Position numbers and translations under genes: made by a program
Notes under the pieces: model-generated
Database searches by the model: none
Told to the model about the DNA's origin: nothing
What the model saw: the letters and a program-made list of their open reading frames with translations, nothing else
Part shown: positions 43,583 to 52,590 of the stretch, piece by piece
Numbering within the stretch: position 1 is the stretch's first letter
Layout: each line of letters opens with the position of its first letter
Assembly (NCBI GenBank): GCA_944324345.1
Contig: CALUVT010000001.1
Span: 186,001 to 250,000 of the forward strand
Direction: 5' to 3'
From: Candidatus Gastranaerophilales bacterium
Lineage (GTDB): Bacteria; Cyanobacteriota; Vampirovibrionia; Gastranaerophilales; Gastranaerophilaceae
DNA: 64,000 nucleotides

Positions 43583-44890
43583 ATGGACAGAGAAGAAAAT
43601 AAAGTTGATGTTATAGTTGTTGGTGGAGGCCCGGCAGGGATTTCGTGTGCTGTAACTGTTGCAAGGGCAGGTAAAAAAGTAGTTTTGATAGAACGAGGCA
43701 AGTTCTGTGGCAGTAAAAATGTTTTCGGCGGTGCTATATATGCACAACCGACAAGGGAAATTTTTCCTGATTTTGAGAAAAATGCTCCTCTGGAGAGAAA
43801 AACCGTTGAGCATAAGTACGCATTACTAGGACAAGATGATGCTACGGTTATTTCTTACAAGAAAAAACATGAAGATGCAGTAAGTTATTCTGTCGTGAGA
43901 GGGAAATTCGACAGATGGATGGCTGAAGAGGCTGAAAAAGAAGGAGTTATTCTTGTTGAGGAAACGGTTGTTAAGGATTTGATAGTAAAAGATGGTTGTG
44001 TAGTTGGTGTTAGAACCGAGCTGGAAGATTATTACTGTGATATTACGGTGTTAGCTGACGGGGTTAATTCTCTATTGGCAAAACAGATTGGACTTCGCAG
44101 TGATTTAAAACCGCAGGATGTTGCTTTAAGCGTAAAAGAGGTTATAAAACTTTCCCCTGAAGTTATAAATGAAAGGTTTCATTTAAATTCTGATGAAGGA
44201 TGTATTTATGAGATTTTTGGCGGGCCTATGCTTGGGATGTTAGGTCTGGGATTTATGTATACCAATAAAGAATCTGTAAGTATAGGTCTTGGGATTACTT
44301 TGAGTGAGCTTATAGAAAACGGATTAAGGCCTTATGAACTTTTGGATAAAATGAAACAGCACCCTGAGATTGCTCCATTAATTAAGGATGGTGAACTTGT
44401 TGAGTATTCCGCACATTTAATTCCTGAAGGAGGATTTAAAAAGGTCCCTGTAGTGTTTGGTGCAGGAGTAATGGTTTGTGGTGATGCTGCAATGTTTGTA
44501 AACAATCTTCACTGGGAAGGTACAAATTTAGCTATGATTTCAGGGAAACTTGCCGGTGAAACTGCTGTCATTGCTTTAGGAAGGAGAGATTTTTCCGAAC
44601 ATGCCTTGTCAAAATATCAGCAAGAACTTGAAGATTCTTTTATAATGAAGGATTTGAGAACTTATAAAGATTTGATGAGCGGTATTGGAGAGAGAGCTTC
44701 AGAATTTTTGGGATATTATCCGGAGAAGATAAATTCGTTTTTTGAAATGTTTACATCGGTTGATAGTGTTCCGAAGCGAGAAAAATATCGAAGCTTTATT
44801 AAGGCTTTTTTGAGTGAACGAAAGTTGTCTGAATTGTTCAAGGATTTTTGGTCTGTAGTCAAATTGTTGTGGAGTATCTTGATAAAATGA
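43583..44890 (+). CDS. fixC: FixC-like electron-transfer flavoprotein:quinone oxidoreductase
   Basis: 435 residues from the ATG at 43583. The FAD-binding motif is VIVVGGGPAGISCAVTVARA, with the GR2-type RGKFCGSKNVFGGAIY and a later GDAAMFVNNLHWEGTNLAMISG. FixC accepts electrons from the flavoprotein FixAB and delivers them to quinone. A C-terminal hydrophobic segment (FWSVVKLLWSILIK) may anchor it. It overlaps fixX by 4 bp. The fixAB genes are not in the window. Confidence 0.9.
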   Translation: MDREENKVDVIVVGGGPAGISCAVTVARAGKKVVLIERGKFCGSKNVFGGAIYAQPTREIFPDFEKNAPLERKTVEHKYALLGQDDATVISYKKKHEDAVSYSVVRGKFDRWMAEEAEKEGVILVEETVVKDLIVKDGCVVGVRTELEDYYCDITVLADGVNSLLAKQIGLRSDLKPQDVALSVKEVIKLSPEVINERFHLNSDEGCIYEIFGGPMLGMLGLGFMYTNKESVSIGLGITLSELIENGLRPYELLDKMKQHPEIAPLIKDGELVEYSAHLIPEGGFKKVPVVFGAGVMVCGDAAMFVNNLHWEGTNLAMISGKLAGETAVIALGRRDFSEHALSKYQQELEDSFIMKDLRTYKDLMSGIGERASEFLGYYPEKINSFFEMFTSVDSVPKREKYRSFIKAFLSERKLSELFKDFWSVVKLLWSILIK

Positions 44891-45165
44891 GTGATTTAGA
44901 AGATAAATTATATACCGTAAAATATTCGCCCGATACAGTTTCACATCTTCAGCCCGTTCAGGAGTGTTGTAGAGTTTGCGAATCTAAAATTTGTACAATT
45001 ATTTGTCCTGCAAAGGTTTATGAGTGGGATGAAAGAAATAACAAATTGATTGTTAACTTTGAAAACTGTCTTGAATGCGGTGCTTGCAGGATTGCATGTG
45101 AGAGTTCTTCTCTTGGGTGGGAATACCCAAAAGGAAACAAGGGTGTTACTTTCAAACAGGGTTAG
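44887..45165 (+). CDS. fixX: FixX-like ferredoxin
   Basis: 92 residues from the ATG at 44887, overlapping the fixC stop. The motif CCRVCESKICTIICPAKVY and CLECGACRIACES provide iron-sulfur ligands, and the end GWEYPKGNKGVTFKQG is the FixX signature. It passes electrons with FixC in the Fix/Etf bifurcating or quinone-reducing complex. Confidence 0.92.
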   Translation: MSDLEDKLYTVKYSPDTVSHLQPVQECCRVCESKICTIICPAKVYEWDERNNKLIVNFENCLECGACRIACESSSLGWEYPKGNKGVTFKQG

Positions 45166-45231
45166 TCGTGACGGGCAAATTTAATAGGAATATTACAAAA
45201 TTATTGTGAAAAGTTTTTTATAATAATTTTC

Positions 45232-45260
45232 TTGACATATTTTGCAAATACCTTCATAAT
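45232..45260 (+). promoter_or_regulatory. Sigma-70-type promoter for the duplicated-repeat gene
   Basis: TTGACA (45232-45237), a 17-nt spacer and CATAAT (45255-45260), about 28 nt before the ATG at 45288. The ribosome site is GAGGGGGAGG. Confidence 0.72.
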
Positions 45261-45287
45261 AGGAATACATAAAGAGGGGGAGGCATT

Positions 45288-45677
45288 ATGAAAGAAGAAT
45301 ATACAAATCAGCACAGACGCTGGTATGATAAAGATCCTGTTTTGTCACAGGCAGTACAGACTCTTGAACGATCTGACGATGAAACGCAAATTAAAATTGC
45401 TTTAAATCTGATTAAAATAATCATTGAACACAATATTGAAAATGAAAAGTTTGAAGCTGTAGAAGACATAATAAATGCCGTAGGTTCGGGACTTGATGAT
45501 AACAGAAAGGGCCGTTGGTATGATATAGATTCTACGCTTAAGACTGCTATGACTATGTTAAGGAATTGCCCTGAAAAAACTCAGCACATAATAGCCAAAG
45601 AGATGGCAAAAATGGTTGTCGACAGAATTAAACAAGATGAGGATATGGACGATAACGAAGATTCTTCAGATATGTAA
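45288..45677 (+). CDS. Hypothetical protein with internal duplication (RWYDxD repeats)
   Basis: 129 residues in two related halves. RRWYDKDPVLSQAVQTLERS (about 9-28) and GRWYDIDSTLKTAMTMLRNC (about 69-88) align, as do the following helical segments (TQIKIALNLIKIIIEHN, TQHIIAKEMAKMVVDRI). The tail is acidic. Soluble, no signal. No family is recognised. It has a strong promoter and ribosome site and its own transcript. Confidence 0.72.
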   Translation: MKEEYTNQHRRWYDKDPVLSQAVQTLERSDDETQIKIALNLIKIIIEHNIENEKFEAVEDIINAVGSGLDDNRKGRWYDIDSTLKTAMTMLRNCPEKTQHIIAKEMAKMVVDRIKQDEDMDDNEDSSDM

Positions 45678-45719
45678 TTTGTAAAAATACTTATATTTTT
45701 ATTTGTACAAATTTTGCAT

Positions 45720-46283
45720 TTATATTCTGACGGTGCGTAATACCATATAATATTTGTAGTCTCCCCAGTAGATAATTATGGATATGAAGTTGTTGTCTAA
45801 ATCTGTTGTTTCCAGGAACGTACTTGGAGCGGGCTTTCTTTGGGAGCTTCTTACATATTTCCCCACAAAATCCAAGAATTTGATATGAAATTTCTGTGAT
45901 GGGGTAAGTTTTTGTTTCGGCAAATTCTCTTCATAAAAACCCATTGGAACAATTTCTCTGTTGTATACAGGAATAATATATTTGACTTGTCCCTGTTCTT
46001 TAAATAAAACGTACCAATTCCCTTTATGTTCTCTTGGGGTTAAAAGATAATAGCCAGGTTCAATAGCAATATTTTTAAAATAAAGCGGTGATGTTAACCT
46101 GAAAAGAGGATATGGCGACCAGGATGTGTGTTGAATATCATAGATTTCACCCGGATCAATGTTGTGAATATAAGAAAAATCAGGAACTTCAAGCTCTCTG
46201 TAAATTTGCTCATAATCAACCGATTCTGCATTTACAAATGTAGCTGATAATGTTATGCACAAAAGCAGTAAAATCTTTTTCAT
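45720..46283 (-). CDS. Exported hypothetical protein (187 aa)
   Basis: 187 residues with a signal peptide (MKKILLLLCITLSATFVNA). The mature part is rich in Tyr and aromatic residues (PEYYLLTPREHK, YWGDYKYYMVLRTVRI) and predicted all-beta. No known family. It lies alone on the minus strand between two plus-strand genes. Probably periplasmic; function unknown. Confidence 0.68.
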   Translation of the reverse strand: MKKILLLLCITLSATFVNAESVDYEQIYRELEVPDFSYIHNIDPGEIYDIQHTSWSPYPLFRLTSPLYFKNIAIEPGYYLLTPREHKGNWYVLFKEQGQVKYIIPVYNREIVPMGFYEENLPKQKLTPSQKFHIKFLDFVGKYVRSSQRKPAPSTFLETTDLDNNFISIIIYWGDYKYYMVLRTVRI

Positions 46284-46446
46284 ACTCTTTATTTTAAGGA
46301 TAATGAGAAAAAAATCAAGTGTTTATAATTGTAAACTTATTATACTTATTATACCCATTTGGCTAATTTTTGTTGATAAAGGGTTTTATTCATGTTACGG
46401 TCATGAAGGTAAATTTTAAATGAGGAGTAAAGTAAAGAGGATAGAG

Positions 46447-47526
46447 ATGTTTACTAAAGAAAAATCAGTTGTTAAGCATGATTCAAGAAATAAAATGACA
46501 TTTGAAAGATTGAAATATTATAGACATTTGGGTGGTGGAGCATTGGAATGTATTGCAAGCAGGCTTTCTAAAACCCCTAAACCATTGTGTTTTTCTCTGA
46601 TGGTTACAAGTATGTGTAATTGTGATTGTGATTTTTGTTTCTGGAAGTCAAAAAAAGGTACTGATGATATGCCTACAGATGAGATTGTCAGACTATTAAC
46701 AGAAGCAGGACAAATTGGTTACATGGACAGTATCTTGTGGGGTGGTGAACCTCTTTTAAGGCAGGATTTTGCAGAAATTTGTAAAGCATCGCACGATGCT
46801 GGTTTGTATACTAAAATTGCAACAAACGGCTGGTACCTCGAAACAAATCCTGAATTTGCAAAATATACAGATTTGATGTTTGTGTCTTTGGATGCAATAG
46901 GCAAAGCTCATGATGATATTCGTCATATGCCGGGTATTTGTGACAAAGTTATGTCAGGTATTGAGTATCACAAAATCCATTCTCCAAAGATGAGAATTTA
47001 TGTATGCTGTACTGTTTCAACACAAACTGATTTTGAGCAAATAAAAGAAGTCGCCCAATATTGTAAGGATGCAGACATTTTGTTATATTTTACAGTTAAC
47101 AAAGCTGCATCTAGACCTGAAGAAGCTCAAAACGTAAAAGAAACAGAGCTTGAATTGGATCAGTTGTCTGAGATGTTTGTAAAAATTAAAGAATTGAAAA
47201 AACAAGGTTATCCTATCAGAAATTCATATTATTTTATGGATTATATAATTGCTAAAAAAACTTACTATGAATGTCATTGGCCAAGGATTGCAACTGTAAT
47301 TTATTCAAACGGTGAAATGCTTCGCTGCTATGACAGAAAACCGTTTATCAGTGTAAGAAACAGATCTTTAAAAGATGTGATTAAAGATCCGGTGTTTATC
47401 GATACGGTTAATAAATGCAAAGATTGCAAACTCGCTTGTGTCGGCAATTACGCTCTTGATGCATCAGGCTTATGGAAACTTGAATGGCCGGCTATTAAAT
47501 CTTTAATGGAGATAGCTATTACATAA
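46447..47526 (+). CDS. Radical SAM protein with SPASM-like C-terminus
   Basis: 359 residues from the ATG at 46447, which has AGAGG 6 nt before it; an ATG at 46420 is the alternative. The cluster motif is VTSMCNCDCDFCFWKS (C-x3-C-x2-C), followed by ILWGGEPLLRQDF. The C-terminus has four further cysteines (CYDRKP, CKDCKLAC) that could bind auxiliary Fe-S clusters, as in SPASM/Twitch enzymes. Such enzymes modify peptides or small molecules; the substrate is unknown. No peptide precursor is evident nearby. It precedes the polysaccharide export gene by 54 bp. Confidence 0.85.
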   Translation: MFTKEKSVVKHDSRNKMTFERLKYYRHLGGGALECIASRLSKTPKPLCFSLMVTSMCNCDCDFCFWKSKKGTDDMPTDEIVRLLTEAGQIGYMDSILWGGEPLLRQDFAEICKASHDAGLYTKIATNGWYLETNPEFAKYTDLMFVSLDAIGKAHDDIRHMPGICDKVMSGIEYHKIHSPKMRIYVCCTVSTQTDFEQIKEVAQYCKDADILLYFTVNKAASRPEEAQNVKETELELDQLSEMFVKIKELKKQGYPIRNSYYFMDYIIAKKTYYECHWPRIATVIYSNGEMLRCYDRKPFISVRNRSLKDVIKDPVFIDTVNKCKDCKLACVGNYALDASGLWKLEWPAIKSLMEIAIT

Positions 47527-47580
47527 ATTAAGTATTAAGAATACAAAGTTTGAGTACATTTTTAACTAAAAAGGGATTAT

Positions 47581-50109
47581 ATGAAAAAAATATTTGCTTT
47601 ACTGTTACTTACTGTTTTTTGTTTTGAACCTGCAGCTTTTGCGGTTGTAAACAATTCTAATTATCAATTGCAAAATCAACAGCAGTTAAATGCACAAGTG
47701 CAGACAAATCAAACACTCCAAAATTCGCAATCACAGTCTGCTTCCGCAAGATTAAAACAAGTGCAAAACGAAGAAATTGAGCTAAATACTAATGCTTTTA
47801 GCAACAATTATCAAACATCTTTAAATACAAATTCTCAATCAGTAATACTCAGTCCCATAGAGAAATTGTTTAACGGCAAAGAAAGTGAAGTTTCAGGTAA
47901 TCCCTTGGTGCAAGTAGGATATGATTTATTTACATCTACAACCTCTTCTGTTACCGGTACTACAGGCAAGTTCGATAACAATTATAAATTGAATATAGGT
48001 GAAAGAGTAAATGTATACTTGTACGGCGATTCAATGGATGTAATGGCTATATCAGGAGCAAATTTGCTAAATCCGACAACCAAAACCGAAGTTGATTCAA
48101 AAGGTTCAATATTTATTCAGGGTGTTGGGCTTGTAAAAGCCGAAAATCGTACAATTAGCGAGGTTGAAAACGAAGCAAACCGTTTGGCGTCTCAGAAATA
48201 TAAAAGCTTAAGGGTAAAATTGACAGTTGCATCAGGTCAGGAATTTTCCGTATTTGTATATGGTCAGGTAGCAAGACCAGGGAAAGTTCTTGTTGGCAAC
48301 AACTCATCTGTTATAGACGCATTAAATGCAGCAGGTGGCGTTAAAAAGACCGGAACTTTGAGAAATATAACTTATACATCAAATAATAAATCGAAATCTG
48401 TGGATTTGTATAAAGCATTATTTTTAGGTAATGACGACGGGATAATCTTACGTCCCAATGACAAAATTTTTGTTGACAAAATAGGAGATGTTGTTGCAAT
48501 TAAAAATGGTGTTACAGTTCCCGGGATTTATGAGATAAAAGAGGGAGAAAATCTTCAAAAAGTTGTATCATATGCAGGAGGTCTTCTTCCGGCAACTCAG
48601 GTGACGGAAGTTACTTTGACAGGGCTGGATGCAAGTTCAAATCAGAGAGTTGCTCAAAATATTTCATGGAATGATGCAAAAAATACAAAACTAAAAAGTG
48701 GTGATGCCGTAGAATTCAGAGAACTTTATAACATGGCAGAAAATGTCGTAACAATTCAAGGTAACGTAAAGCATCCAGCAACTTATGCTTATAAAGAAGG
48801 TATGAGATTATCTGATATTTTAAAAAGTGAGGATGAACTTTTAGAAGAAACATTTATTAATCAAGCTGTAATCAGAAGAATTTCCGGTAAAGACAATTCT
48901 ATTGAGACAATTCCTGTATTCTTAAAAGAATTTTTTGCAGGCATGAATGATCCTGTTTTACAACCAAAAGATGTTATCAATGTTTATAAAAACACAAATT
49001 CGATGTTTGTAGATGTATACGGGTGTATAAATATTCCGAAACATCTCACATATATTGATGGTATGACATTACACGACGTAATGACTGATATTCAATTTTT
49101 AGAGTCTGATGTTGATACAAATAATTCTGAAGAAACTAAAGAACCTGAAGTTTCGTACAAAGGCTCGGTTGAAAAAAATGATGTTCAACTTGCCGCAACA
49201 ACCGCAAATTCCAATAAACTTATTCCGGCAGAAAATGTTGCTGTCGAAATTACCAGTACAAGCGGACAAACTCAAGTTTACTATTTATACGATATTATGA
49301 TAAATTCTGATAGAATCAGAACAATTCAGATTATGCCTGATGATAAGATATTTTTCAGAACGTTACGCGGAAATGAAATTATGAAAACAGTAAAGGTTTC
49401 TGGATTTGTAAAAAAACCTGGAATATATACTTTTGTAGAAGGTAAAAGACTTGTTGATATGATTGAAATGGCAGGTGGCTTGACATCTGAAGCTGATTTA
49501 CGAGGAATTGTCTTTAAGAGAACAAATCTTCAGGGTAAACAAGTTGAACTTGCACACAAAAATAATGAACGAGATATAAAACTTATTGAAGGTCGTATGG
49601 CAAGTGCATATAAACCTACAGAAGGGGATCAAAAATCTAAAATGGAAATGCTTGAAATGTTGAAAGCTGATGATGTCAATATTGCGAATAAATATAATGG
49701 TCAGATAGCTTTAAATATTAAAAGTAATGATCTGGACAAAATAAGAGATTTGGATAATATAGAAGTTCAAGATGGGGATGATATTTATATTCCAAGAACA
49801 TCTAACCATGTAAGCGTTATAGGTGAAGTATATAACGAACAGTCTTTTGTCTTTAAAAAAGGAGCTAATGCAAAGTATTATATAAAAGAAGTTGGCGGAT
49901 ATACTCCAAATGCTAACAAGTTCAGGCTGTATAAAGTATCTGTTAACGGTCGTGCCGAAAAAATCTCTAACGGCAGCTCGATTGAACCTGGTGATACGAT
50001 TGTCGTTCCAAGAAGAATTGCAGGAAATGACTGGATTACACCTGTGTGTGATACTTTAAAAGGTATAGCATCAATTATTGTTATGGCATTTGCTATCAAC
50101 AAGTGGTAG
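47581..50109 (+). CDS. Polysaccharide export protein with multiple SLBB domains
   Basis: 842 residues with a signal peptide (MKKIFALLLLTVFCFEPAAFA) and no lipobox. A Gln/Asn-rich region is followed by the Poly_export domain (about 130-215, LNIGERVNVYLYG, DSKGSIFIQGVGLVKAEN) and at least five SLBB domains (for example VYGQVARPGKVLV, VKVSGFVKKPGIYTF, VSVIGEVYNEQSFVF). A C-terminal hydrophobic helix (IASIIVMAFAIN) ends the protein. It resembles Wza-type exporters, enlarged. A Wzc-like kinase is not in the window. Confidence 0.88.
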   Translation: MKKIFALLLLTVFCFEPAAFAVVNNSNYQLQNQQQLNAQVQTNQTLQNSQSQSASARLKQVQNEEIELNTNAFSNNYQTSLNTNSQSVILSPIEKLFNGKESEVSGNPLVQVGYDLFTSTTSSVTGTTGKFDNNYKLNIGERVNVYLYGDSMDVMAISGANLLNPTTKTEVDSKGSIFIQGVGLVKAENRTISEVENEANRLASQKYKSLRVKLTVASGQEFSVFVYGQVARPGKVLVGNNSSVIDALNAAGGVKKTGTLRNITYTSNNKSKSVDLYKALFLGNDDGIILRPNDKIFVDKIGDVVAIKNGVTVPGIYEIKEGENLQKVVSYAGGLLPATQVTEVTLTGLDASSNQRVAQNISWNDAKNTKLKSGDAVEFRELYNMAENVVTIQGNVKHPATYAYKEGMRLSDILKSEDELLEETFINQAVIRRISGKDNSIETIPVFLKEFFAGMNDPVLQPKDVINVYKNTNSMFVDVYGCINIPKHLTYIDGMTLHDVMTDIQFLESDVDTNNSEETKEPEVSYKGSVEKNDVQLAATTANSNKLIPAENVAVEITSTSGQTQVYYLYDIMINSDRIRTIQIMPDDKIFFRTLRGNEIMKTVKVSGFVKKPGIYTFVEGKRLVDMIEMAGGLTSEADLRGIVFKRTNLQGKQVELAHKNNERDIKLIEGRMASAYKPTEGDQKSKMEMLEMLKADDVNIANKYNGQIALNIKSNDLDKIRDLDNIEVQDGDDIYIPRTSNHVSVIGEVYNEQSFVFKKGANAKYYIKEVGGYTPNANKFRLYKVSVNGRAEKISNGSSIEPGDTIVVPRRIAGNDWITPVCDTLKGIASIIVMAFAINKW

Positions 50110-50965
50110 TATTAGAAAATATTTTAACTGATTTTGGGGTGATATTGATTTCAATATCACCTTTAAATTTTTGTTTTTCTCCGTCTATATGACCTGTTGT
50201 AATATCGTTTTTTATTTTGAAGTTTGATGTTTGAAAATACATAGCCTTAGAGTTCGTACTTTTTTTGTCAAATATAATTTGAAGAAATTCTGCAAAAAAC
50301 ATTATCGGATTTTTTACTTTCAAAATAAAAATATCTAAAAGCCCGTCATCTAATTCACATTTCTGAGAAATTGAAAATATGTTCCTAAACATGTTCCCTG
50401 CATTTGCCGCAATTATACAGGTCGCAACAATGGATAGCTTTTTATTATCATAAAATATTGTATAGTGTTTCTGTTTTAGTCTTAGAGCGAATAAAATTCC
50501 TGAAAGAAAATATGCAAAATACCCAAATTTGTTTTTAAAAGATTGCGGAGTCTTGCAGATAATGTCGCTGTCGTAGCCAAGACCGAGGCGAAGAGCGGAA
50601 TATTTATCATTAATTTTTAGAATATCTATATTTGATATTCTTCCATTTTCTATTATTTTAAGTGCTTTTTTCACGTTTGTCGGAATTTTTAACTTAGCTG
50701 CCAAAAGATTTGCTGTTCCCGAGGGGATTATTCCGATTGTTTTATCTTTGTTTAAAACATGTGGGAGTACTTTGTTTACTGTTCCGTCACCACCGATTAC
50801 AATAATTGTGTCAAAATTATCGAATGGTGTTTTTTCTATCTCATCTATTGCTATGCTTTTGAATTTCAACCTTTTTTCGAGCAAAAACTTTACCACAGCC
50901 TTTTTGTATTTTAGAGCCTGACGTCTTCCCGAGTTAGGATTGTTTATCAAAAGTACATTTTCCAT
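50096..50965 (-). CDS. Diacylglycerol kinase-like lipid kinase
   Basis: 289 residues. The DAG-kinase catalytic motif is IIVIGGDGTVNKVLPHVL, with NPNSGRR near the start and IIPSGTANLLAAKL following. It phosphorylates a lipid such as diacylglycerol or undecaprenol (DgkB/YegS/LCB5 family). The gene overlaps the end of the polysaccharide export gene by 14 bp (convergent) and diverges from the radical SAM/PAP2 pair. Confidence 0.88.
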   Translation of the reverse strand: MENVLLINNPNSGRRQALKYKKAVVKFLLEKRLKFKSIAIDEIEKTPFDNFDTIIVIGGDGTVNKVLPHVLNKDKTIGIIPSGTANLLAAKLKIPTNVKKALKIIENGRISNIDILKINDKYSALRLGLGYDSDIICKTPQSFKNKFGYFAYFLSGILFALRLKQKHYTIFYDNKKLSIVATCIIAANAGNMFRNIFSISQKCELDDGLLDIFILKVKNPIMFFAEFLQIIFDKKSTNSKAMYFQTSNFKIKNDITTGHIDGEKQKFKGDIEINITPKSVKIFSNTTTC

Positions 50966-51038
50966 AGCTTGATTATGGCATGCTTAATATAAGTTATCAA
51001 TAGGTATAGTTTTTTGAGAATAATTCTTATGTTTGGCT

Positions 51039-51044
51039 TATAAT
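51039..51044 (+). promoter_or_regulatory. -10 element for the radical SAM/PAP2 pair
   Basis: A perfect TATAAT 24 nt before the ATG at 51068. TTGAGA at 51014-51019 could be the -35 but the 19-nt spacer is long. The ribosome site AAGGAG follows. Confidence 0.4.
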
Positions 51045-51067
51045 AGGGGAAAAATAAGGAGTAAAAA

Positions 51068-52588
51068 ATGAGAGTAGAAAAGCAATCAACAGTTTGGCAG
51101 CCAAATTCAATGGGAAGGCTTGACAAACTTAAATTAAAGATAAATGACTTTGCAATAGATATGCTGTTGAATTATTTAGGTCATAACTTTAGCAAAGAAA
51201 AATTAATAAATTTAGCTAAGATATTTGAAAAAATATCCGGTTCAAAAGGTGGTATAAACCATGCAAGAAGAATGCAGTGGCTTTTCAAATCAGAACATCC
51301 GCATCTTCTTTGGTGGAAAAAGATTTTAACAGAACTTGACCCAAATTGCAGAAATAAATGGATTAAGAACTTTTTTGTAAATGGTTATTATGGCGATAAT
51401 TTAAGAAAACGAACTGAATTTAATGCTAAAAACGGCTTTTTCCCTCCAACAGTTCTTCTAGCAAGTATTACCAAACGTTGTAATTTTAATTGCAAAGGCT
51501 GCTGGGCTCATGAATACGATGTTAAAGAGGATTTGTCTAAGGAAAAATGGAGAGAAATATTTACTGAAGCCCGTGATGTAATGGGAATTCACATAATTCC
51601 TGTTGTCGGTGGTGAACCTTTTGCAAGAAAAGAATTTTTGGAATTAGCCGAAGAATTTAATGACTGTACATTTATAACATTTACAAACGGTTCATTGATT
51701 AACGAAAAGACTGTTGAAAAACTAAAGAAATTGGGTAATGTCCAGCCAATGTTTTCAATTGGCGGTTTAAAGGAAAATACAGATGCAATTCGTGGAGAAG
51801 GTTGTTTTGATATGGTTATGGAGAAAATGGATATGCTTAAGAAAGCCGGTATTTTCTTCGGTGCAAGTATTACAGCGACCAGTCAAAATTGTGATGAAGT
51901 AACTTCTGATGAATTTATGAAAATGCTTTCTGATAAAGGTGTTTTGTGGGCTTGGTTTTTCCATTATGTACCGGTTGGGGATAGTCCTGATGTTAGTATG
52001 GTTCCAAATGCTCAGCAACGTCAGCAGATTTTGAAGGCTGTTTATAATGCAAGAAATACACTTCCAATGATGACAGTCGATTTCTGGGGTGACGGACCTG
52101 AAATGATGGGATGTATAGCAGGCGGCAGACAATATATCCACGTTAACCCAAGAGGTGATGTTGAACCTTGTACATTTGTACACTTAGCAACACACAACCT
52201 CAAAGATTGTACATTAACAGAAGCCCTTGCATCACCATTTATGAGGGCAATTAGAGATGGTATTCCTTATGAAGATGGTAATATGCTCCGTCCATGTATG
52301 ATTGTAGACAGACCTGAAGTTTTGCGTAAATATTATGAACAATTTAAACCTTACGAAACTCATGAAAATGCTGCAGCTTATTTGACAAATCCTGAAATTA
52401 CATCAAAAATAGATAAGTATTCTGCTGATGTGAAAGAAATTTTGGATAAGGATTGGAGAGAAAATCTTTGGATGACAATATTCCCTCTGGAAGGTGAATA
52501 TTATGTAGATAGAGACCACTTCTGTTCAACAGAAAAACCGGTTAGAGAACACTCTTGCAGTGGAGATTGTGCTTGCTGCGGTAAATAA
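51068..52588 (+). CDS. Radical SAM protein with Cys-rich C-terminus
   Basis: 506 residues. Residues 1-120 are a helical N-terminal region. The radical SAM motif is ASITKRCNFNCKGCWAHEYD (C-x3-C-x2-C), followed by PVVGGEPFARKEF. Later cysteines (GCIAGGRQYIHVNPRGDVEPC and RPCMI) resemble a SPASM-like site, and the C-terminus ends CSGDCACCGK. The pairing with a PAP2 phosphatase 2 bp downstream and a lipid kinase beside it hints at a lipid or prenyl substrate, but this is inference. RBS AAGGAG. Confidence 0.85.
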   Translation: MRVEKQSTVWQPNSMGRLDKLKLKINDFAIDMLLNYLGHNFSKEKLINLAKIFEKISGSKGGINHARRMQWLFKSEHPHLLWWKKILTELDPNCRNKWIKNFFVNGYYGDNLRKRTEFNAKNGFFPPTVLLASITKRCNFNCKGCWAHEYDVKEDLSKEKWREIFTEARDVMGIHIIPVVGGEPFARKEFLELAEEFNDCTFITFTNGSLINEKTVEKLKKLGNVQPMFSIGGLKENTDAIRGEGCFDMVMEKMDMLKKAGIFFGASITATSQNCDEVTSDEFMKMLSDKGVLWAWFFHYVPVGDSPDVSMVPNAQQRQQILKAVYNARNTLPMMTVDFWGDGPEMMGCIAGGRQYIHVNPRGDVEPCTFVHLATHNLKDCTLTEALASPFMRAIRDGIPYEDGNMLRPCMIVDRPEVLRKYYEQFKPYETHENAAAYLTNPEITSKIDKYSADVKEILDKDWRENLWMTIFPLEGEYYVDRDHFCSTEKPVREHSCSGDCACCGK

Positions 52589-52590
52589 TT

